Shown here piece after piece: positions 4,372 through 7,431 of a stretch of DNA of 7,431 bases. Position 1 is the first letter of the stretch. Each line of letters begins with the position of its first letter. Source of the stretch: Candidatus Woesearchaeota archaeon (GTDB taxonomy: Archaea > Nanobdellota > Nanobdellia > Woesearchaeales > JAGVYJ01); the NCBI GenBank assembly GCA_018303315.1, contig JAGVYJ010000008.1, positions 1 to 7,431 on the forward strand, given 5' to 3'. Below the pieces are notes generated by a model. It had not been told where the DNA came from, searched no databases, and saw only the letters and a list, made by a program, of their open reading frames with translations. Both the position numbers and the translations under genes were made by a program.

Positions 4372-5763
4372 TTATCGGACGCCCTTAAGAGCCCTAATAA
4401 TATCTCTGGCATTCCGGTACTGGTTATAATTAGCTACAACCTGGGCCCTGTTCTCCCGCACAAGCTCTTCCTCGAACTCCTTATCGAAGACCTCCAGCAT
4501 TCCTCTCAGCTGGTGATAATTAGTCTCCCAGATTTCCTTCCTGAACTGCTTGTTCTTCAGCCTTAGGCTTAATCTCAGCTTGGCATCCATGCTGCCCAAG
4601 TCCTTGAAATCCTTTTTCCCTATAAACAGGGTCGAGTACAGATGCTCCAGGTTTACACCGCGGCGCTTGAAGTCTGAAGTCACCAGCGGAAGATCCCTCC
4701 CAAACACGGCCTTTCCATGATACCAGGGCTCGATGAAAGCCATGCCGAAGCCCTCCAGCATGCTGGTGGTTATGACCTTGTCTGCCATGTTGTAGGCATC
4801 CCCAATTCCGTATTTTTTAATCTGGCCATTTTCCATCACCCTATCAAAAGCGACGAACTCCTGAAGTCCGATGATGACAGGCAGCCTGTATTTTCGGGAA
4901 AACTTCTCTATCTTCCTGCTGTACTGAAGGCTGTCATTGTCAGATTCCCTCACGTTCACAAGCAGATGGTATTTTTCATTCAGGTGATAGTTGAGCAGCT
5001 GGATAAGGAAAATGGCTTCCTCGATATTTTTCCGTGCGATGGCCCGGACGGGGTAGAATATGAACTTGACATGCTTGTCCAGCCGCTTCTTTTTGATAAT
5101 CAGCTCCTTGAGCTTCTTTGCCTGTTCATTGTTCCCCTGCAGAAGGCTTTCGTCAACCGGGTTCGGTATGTAAAAGACCTTGCCTTTCTCAATCAGGCCG
5201 TGGCCATATAGCTTGGTCTTGTCCTGCCGGTTTATTACAAAATAGCCGAGATTCCGGAAATTCGGGTAGAGGATGAAATGCCACAGGGGCGTGTCCTTGC
5301 CAGAAAACTTCAGAAGGTTTGCAAACTTGCCAGGCCTATCCTCGGCAAAATCATGGATTCTGAACACTATCTTTGATTTGCCCTTGGATTCTGCGTTGTG
5401 CTGAGCAAGCCTGTAGAACGCGTAGGTGGCAGCCGGATGCAGCCCCAGCGACGGATTTTCAATAATAACATAATCACAGCCATTCACTGCATTCTTAACT
5501 TTTTCAAATATTTTTTCCCCGTCGTGCATATATGTATATACGTCCTGCCGCTCAAACCTGAGTTGCCTACCCTTTCCAATATCGAGCTCCTTTATATCGA
5601 CATATTTTACCTGAGGGTCTTCCATAAGCCGGCTCACTATTTTTCCTGCAAGCAGCACCGACACCTTCGGATAAAGCTTTCTCAGGGAGAGAATGTTGGT
5701 CCTCATCACTGCGCTGATGCCGCTCTTGTCGCCAATAAGATAATGAACAAACGCAATCCTCAT
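4372..5763 (-). CDS. GT4-type (GT-B fold) glycosyltransferase
   Basis: A 463-residue cytoplasmic enzyme of the GT-B, GT4-like class, which moves sugar from a nucleotide-sugar donor with retention. The N-terminal domain starts MRIAFVHYLIGDKSGIS, the usual first strand with a glycine-containing loop. IPNPVD (199-204) marks the interdomain linker; YPVRAIARKN (237-246) opens the donor-binding domain; the donor-site E-x7-E motif is EGFGMAFIE (E337 and E345). Length is slightly above the 350-420 typical of GT4. No signal or membrane segment is seen. The acceptor is unknown; the divergent glucosyl-3-phosphoglycerate synthase gene across a shared regulatory region suggests related sugar metabolism, or cell-surface glycans. 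A TATA box 23-30 bp ahead of the ATG predicts a leaderless mRNA. Its stop codon lies 35 bp before tRNA-Pro. Confidence 0.85.
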   Translation of the reverse strand: MRIAFVHYLIGDKSGISAVMRTNILSLRKLYPKVSVLLAGKIVSRLMEDPQVKYVDIKELDIGKGRQLRFERQDVYTYMHDGEKIFEKVKNAVNGCDYVIIENPSLGLHPAATYAFYRLAQHNAESKGKSKIVFRIHDFAEDRPGKFANLLKFSGKDTPLWHFILYPNFRNLGYFVINRQDKTKLYGHGLIEKGKVFYIPNPVDESLLQGNNEQAKKLKELIIKKKRLDKHVKFIFYPVRAIARKNIEEAIFLIQLLNYHLNEKYHLLVNVRESDNDSLQYSRKIEKFSRKYRLPVIIGLQEFVAFDRVMENGQIKKYGIGDAYNMADKVITTSMLEGFGMAFIEPWYHGKAVFGRDLPLVTSDFKRRGVNLEHLYSTLFIGKKDFKDLGSMDAKLRLSLRLKNKQFRKEIWETNYHQLRGMLEVFDKEFEEELVRENRAQVVANYNQYRNARDIIRALKGVR

Positions 5764-5785
5764 TAAAATACCTTGCTTCCTATTG

Positions 5786-5793
5786 ATATAAAA
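5786..5793 (-). promoter_or_regulatory. TATA box for the GT4 gene (leaderless)
   Basis: On the minus strand TTTTATAT lies 23-30 bp ahead of the ATG at 5763. This spacing puts transcription start at or next to the start codon, so the transcript is predicted to be leaderless. Confidence 0.65.
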
Positions 5794-5800
5794 AGCTTTT

Positions 5801-5833
5801 CGCAGGAATAACCGAAATACTTATATTCCTGCG
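5801..5833. repeat. Perfect 10-bp inverted repeat between divergent genes (candidate operator)
   Basis: CGCAGGAATA (5801-5810) and TATTCCTGCG (5824-5833) are exact reverse complements separated by 13 bp. The right arm overlaps the TATA element of the rightward gene; the left arm begins 8 bp upstream of the leftward TATA box. The arm centres are 23 bp apart, about two helical turns, suiting a dimeric regulator on one DNA face. It lies outside both predicted transcripts, so a DNA operator is more likely than an RNA hairpin. Confidence 0.65.
5821..5827 (+). promoter_or_regulatory. TATA box for glucosyl-3-phosphoglycerate synthase gene
   Basis: TTATATT gives a predicted plus-strand start near 5850, with a leader of about 20-25 nt. 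The element is embedded in the right arm of the inverted repeat, so a protein bound there should block TBP. Confidence 0.5.
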
Positions 5834-5871
5834 ATTTCCGACTAATATGCTGAAATGAGAAAAGCAGGGGC

Positions 5872-6867
5872 ATGATGGCCGGAAGGAAAATAAGCCTGAG
5901 GCGCTGGGTAAACGAATACAACTTCTCCTTCAGAAAATTCCAGAATATAAAACGCCTTGTAAGGCTGAAAAAGCAGAAGGGCATTAAGATAAGCGTCTGC
6001 ATCCCCACACTGAATGAAGAGAAAACAGTGGGAAGGATAATTCACATAATCAAATCCTACCTCATGCAAAGATACCCCCTGGTTGATGAAATACTCGTAA
6101 TTGACTCCGGCTCAACCGATAACACAAAAAAAGTTGCAAAAAAAGCAGGCGCAAAGTTCTATACTGCAGACCGGTATCTGCCCAAATACGGCAAATACTA
6201 TCACAAGGGAGAGAACCTGTGGAAGGCACTCTATCTTGCAAAGGGAGACATAATAGTTTACGTGGACGCAGACATCAGGAATTTCCACGCAAGGTTTGTA
6301 TACGGCCTGGTGGGGCCTGTTCTTGAAGACGACAAGATTGGCTATGTGAAGGCATACTATAAACGGCCAATCATCATCAATGAGCAGTATATCCCTCAGG
6401 GAGGGGGCAGGACTACATGGATTGTGGTTAAGCCCATGTTCAACCTTTTCTTCCCCCAGCTTGTCGGCTTCATTCAGCCGCTTTCCGGGGAATATGCTGG
6501 CAGGAGGAAAGTCCTTGAGAGAGTGCCGTTCTCCACAGGCTATGGGGTTGAGACCGGCCTGCTGATTGACATTTACAAGAAATTCGGGTTTGGTGTCATG
6601 GCGCAGGTGGATATGCTGAAGAGGGAGCACAGGAACCAGACGATAACTGCCTTAGCCAGGCAGTCCTTCGCCATACTCCAGACATTCTTCAAGAAAATTT
6701 CCGAGCACGGCTACCTAAAACTGAAGGAGGAGTACCGGGACAAATTCTCCTACATAACCAGGACCGGGAAGCTCCGTGACATAAAGACATTCCATATTGA
6801 GGAAATCGAGAGGCCGCCGATGATTGAAATCCCTGAATACCTAAATAAATTCAGGATAAGGAACTAG
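5872..6867 (+). CDS. gpgS: Glucosyl-3-phosphoglycerate synthase (GT81)
   Basis: A 331-residue retaining GT-A enzyme that transfers glucose from a nucleotide-glucose donor to 3-phosphoglycerate, making glucosyl-3-phosphoglycerate, precursor of the compatible solute glucosylglycerate. Family marks are dense: PTLNEE (45-50), VIDSGSTDNT (76-85), KGENLWKAL (112-120), the DxD metal motif VDADI (131-135), GGGRTT (177-182), QPLSGEYAGRR (202-212), GYGVETGLLID (223-233) and REHRNQ (251-256), whose histidine is the expected metal ligand. This matches the characterised bacterial GpgS family closely; the mannosyl-3-phosphoglycerate synthase family (GT55) is much less likely. Length is normal. A second ATG at 5875 is an alternative start, better spaced from the GGGG at 5867-5870. 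The dephosphorylating partner (GpgP) is not in the window. The gene is divergent from the GT4 gene and followed after 67 bp by another glycosyltransferase. Confidence 0.9.
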   Translation: MMAGRKISLRRWVNEYNFSFRKFQNIKRLVRLKKQKGIKISVCIPTLNEEKTVGRIIHIIKSYLMQRYPLVDEILVIDSGSTDNTKKVAKKAGAKFYTADRYLPKYGKYYHKGENLWKALYLAKGDIIVYVDADIRNFHARFVYGLVGPVLEDDKIGYVKAYYKRPIIINEQYIPQGGGRTTWIVVKPMFNLFFPQLVGFIQPLSGEYAGRRKVLERVPFSTGYGVETGLLIDIYKKFGFGVMAQVDMLKREHRNQTITALARQSFAILQTFFKKISEHGYLKLKEEYRDKFSYITRTGKLRDIKTFHIEEIERPPMIEIPEYLNKFRIRN

Positions 6868-6904
6868 CCCAACGTCAAATCCGCAAGAGACCGTGCGGGC
6901 AAAC

Positions 6905-6912
6905 TTTTTATA
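6905..6912 (+). promoter_or_regulatory. TATA box for the truncated glycosyltransferase (leaderless)
   Basis: TTTTTATA-type sequence ends 22 bases before the GTG at 6935. The distance implies transcription starting at the start codon, a leaderless mRNA. An in-frame TAG at 6911 excludes any longer reading frame, which supports the GTG. Confidence 0.65.
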
Positions 6913-6934
6913 GAGGCAATTCCCTATCTTCCCT

Positions 6935-7431
6935 GTGAAACTCCCGAAGCATTCATCATACGACATAATCTGCGGTGTGCCCTCCTATAATGAAGGCGCC
7001 AGGATTGCAAAAGTGGTGAAGGTACTTGATAAAGGGCTTCAAAAATATTTTCCCAGGAAGAGAACCCTTATCCTGAACGGGGATGGGGGCTCGACAGACG
7101 ACACTAGGGAAAAATTTCTCTCTGTTGAGACAAAATCAGAGAAACTCTGGTTTCAGACCCCGAAGGGAGTGACAGGGAAGGGCGCTGTTTTTGACAGGTT
7201 TTTCAGGATAGGGGTAATGCTGAAACCCAAGGTGATGATAGTAACGGATGCCGACCTGGAAAGCGTAACCCCCTCATGGGTATACCGGTTTGCAACGCCC
7301 ATTCTGAACGGCAAGGATTTTCTTGTGCCTTACTACATCAGGCACAAGTATGACGGCACCATAACCAATTTCATCTGCTATCCTTTCATCCACAGCGTAT
7401 TCAACGCGGATATCCGCCAGCCTATCGGCGG
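6935..7431 (+). CDS. GT-A fold glycosyltransferase, 3' end cut by window edge
   Basis: About 165 N-terminal residues of a protein that continues past the window. It has the GT2-like nucleotide-binding start CGVPSYNEGARIAKVV (13-28), NGDGGSTDDT (48-57), GKG (81-83), and the DxD motif VTDADLES (103-110). The segment after it, VPYYIRHKYDGTITN (131-145) with IRQPIGG at the visible end, resembles glucosylglycerate/mannosylglycerate-synthase-like and related GT-A enzymes, in which a Q-P-x-G-G-[DE] motif follows the DxD. A role in glucosylglycerate or a similar solute is inferred from this and from the neighbouring gpgS. The start is GTG without a ribosome-binding site; a TATA box 23 bp upstream makes it a leaderless gene. 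It has its own promoter rather than relying on gpgS. Confidence 0.85.
   Translation, partial: MKLPKHSSYDIICGVPSYNEGARIAKVVKVLDKGLQKYFPRKRTLILNGDGGSTDDTREKFLSVETKSEKLWFQTPKGVTGKGAVFDRFFRIGVMLKPKVMIVTDADLESVTPSWVYRFATPILNGKDFLVPYYIRHKYDGTITNFICYPFIHSVFNADIRQPIG

Noticed and set aside
5801..5833. The 10-bp inverted repeat as a transcription terminator
   Set aside because: It lies upstream of both divergent genes, not after any gene, and has no T-run following it.
5847..5876. Tiny upstream frames (ATG at 5847 and 5855) before gpgS
   Set aside because: Only 3 and 6 codons; could affect translation but there is no evidence that they are used.

Overview
The window is archaeal. Evidence seen directly: tRNA genes interrupted by introns that fold into bulge-helix-bulge (BHB) motifs, TATA boxes about 25 bp ahead of transcript starts, at least two leaderless gene starts, and a PhoU-like regulator fused to an AbrB/SpoVT DNA-binding domain. 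The gene mix (AbrB-PhoU protein, secreted Ig-like single-pass protein, molybdenum-storage-like amino-acid kinase, glycosyltransferases) would suit a DPANN archaeon such as a Woesearchaeota/Pacearchaeota relative, but that placement is inference, not proof.

Layout, left to right. 24-1022 (+) is an amino-acid-kinase-fold protein, which converges with an AbrB-PhoU regulator (1034-1957, -). Next come the regulator's promoter region with palindromes and a probable 54-residue ORF (2147-2311, +). tRNA-Tyr(GUA) follows (2317-2537, -), carrying two introns, one at the anticodon loop and one inside the T-loop. A secreted/membrane beta-sandwich protein (2580-4016, -) lies upstream of it. An intergenic stretch then holds a decayed copy of a tRNA 3' end, followed by tRNA-Pro(GGG) (4199-4337, -), also with two introns, one of them only 19 nt. 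The last part is a glycosyltransferase cluster: a GT4-type enzyme (4372-5763, -), a divergent promoter region with a perfect 10-bp inverted repeat, a GT81 glucosyl-3-phosphoglycerate synthase (5872-6867, +), and a truncated GT-A glycosyltransferase with its own leaderless promoter (6935 to the window edge, +).

The most unusual content is the pair of tRNA genes. Both have a canonical-region intron plus a second intron in the T-arm, at 59/60 in tRNA-Tyr and 53/54 in tRNA-Pro. In each T-arm case, removing the intron predicted from the BHB fold restores a textbook T-loop (TTCAAAT and TTCGAAT). This points to a genome with expanded tRNA introns and a splicing endonuclease of broad specificity. The right-hand glycosyltransferases suggest synthesis of glucosylglycerate-type compatible solutes, possibly under one shared operator. 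The window contains no gene I recognise for the phosphatase that would complete that pathway.
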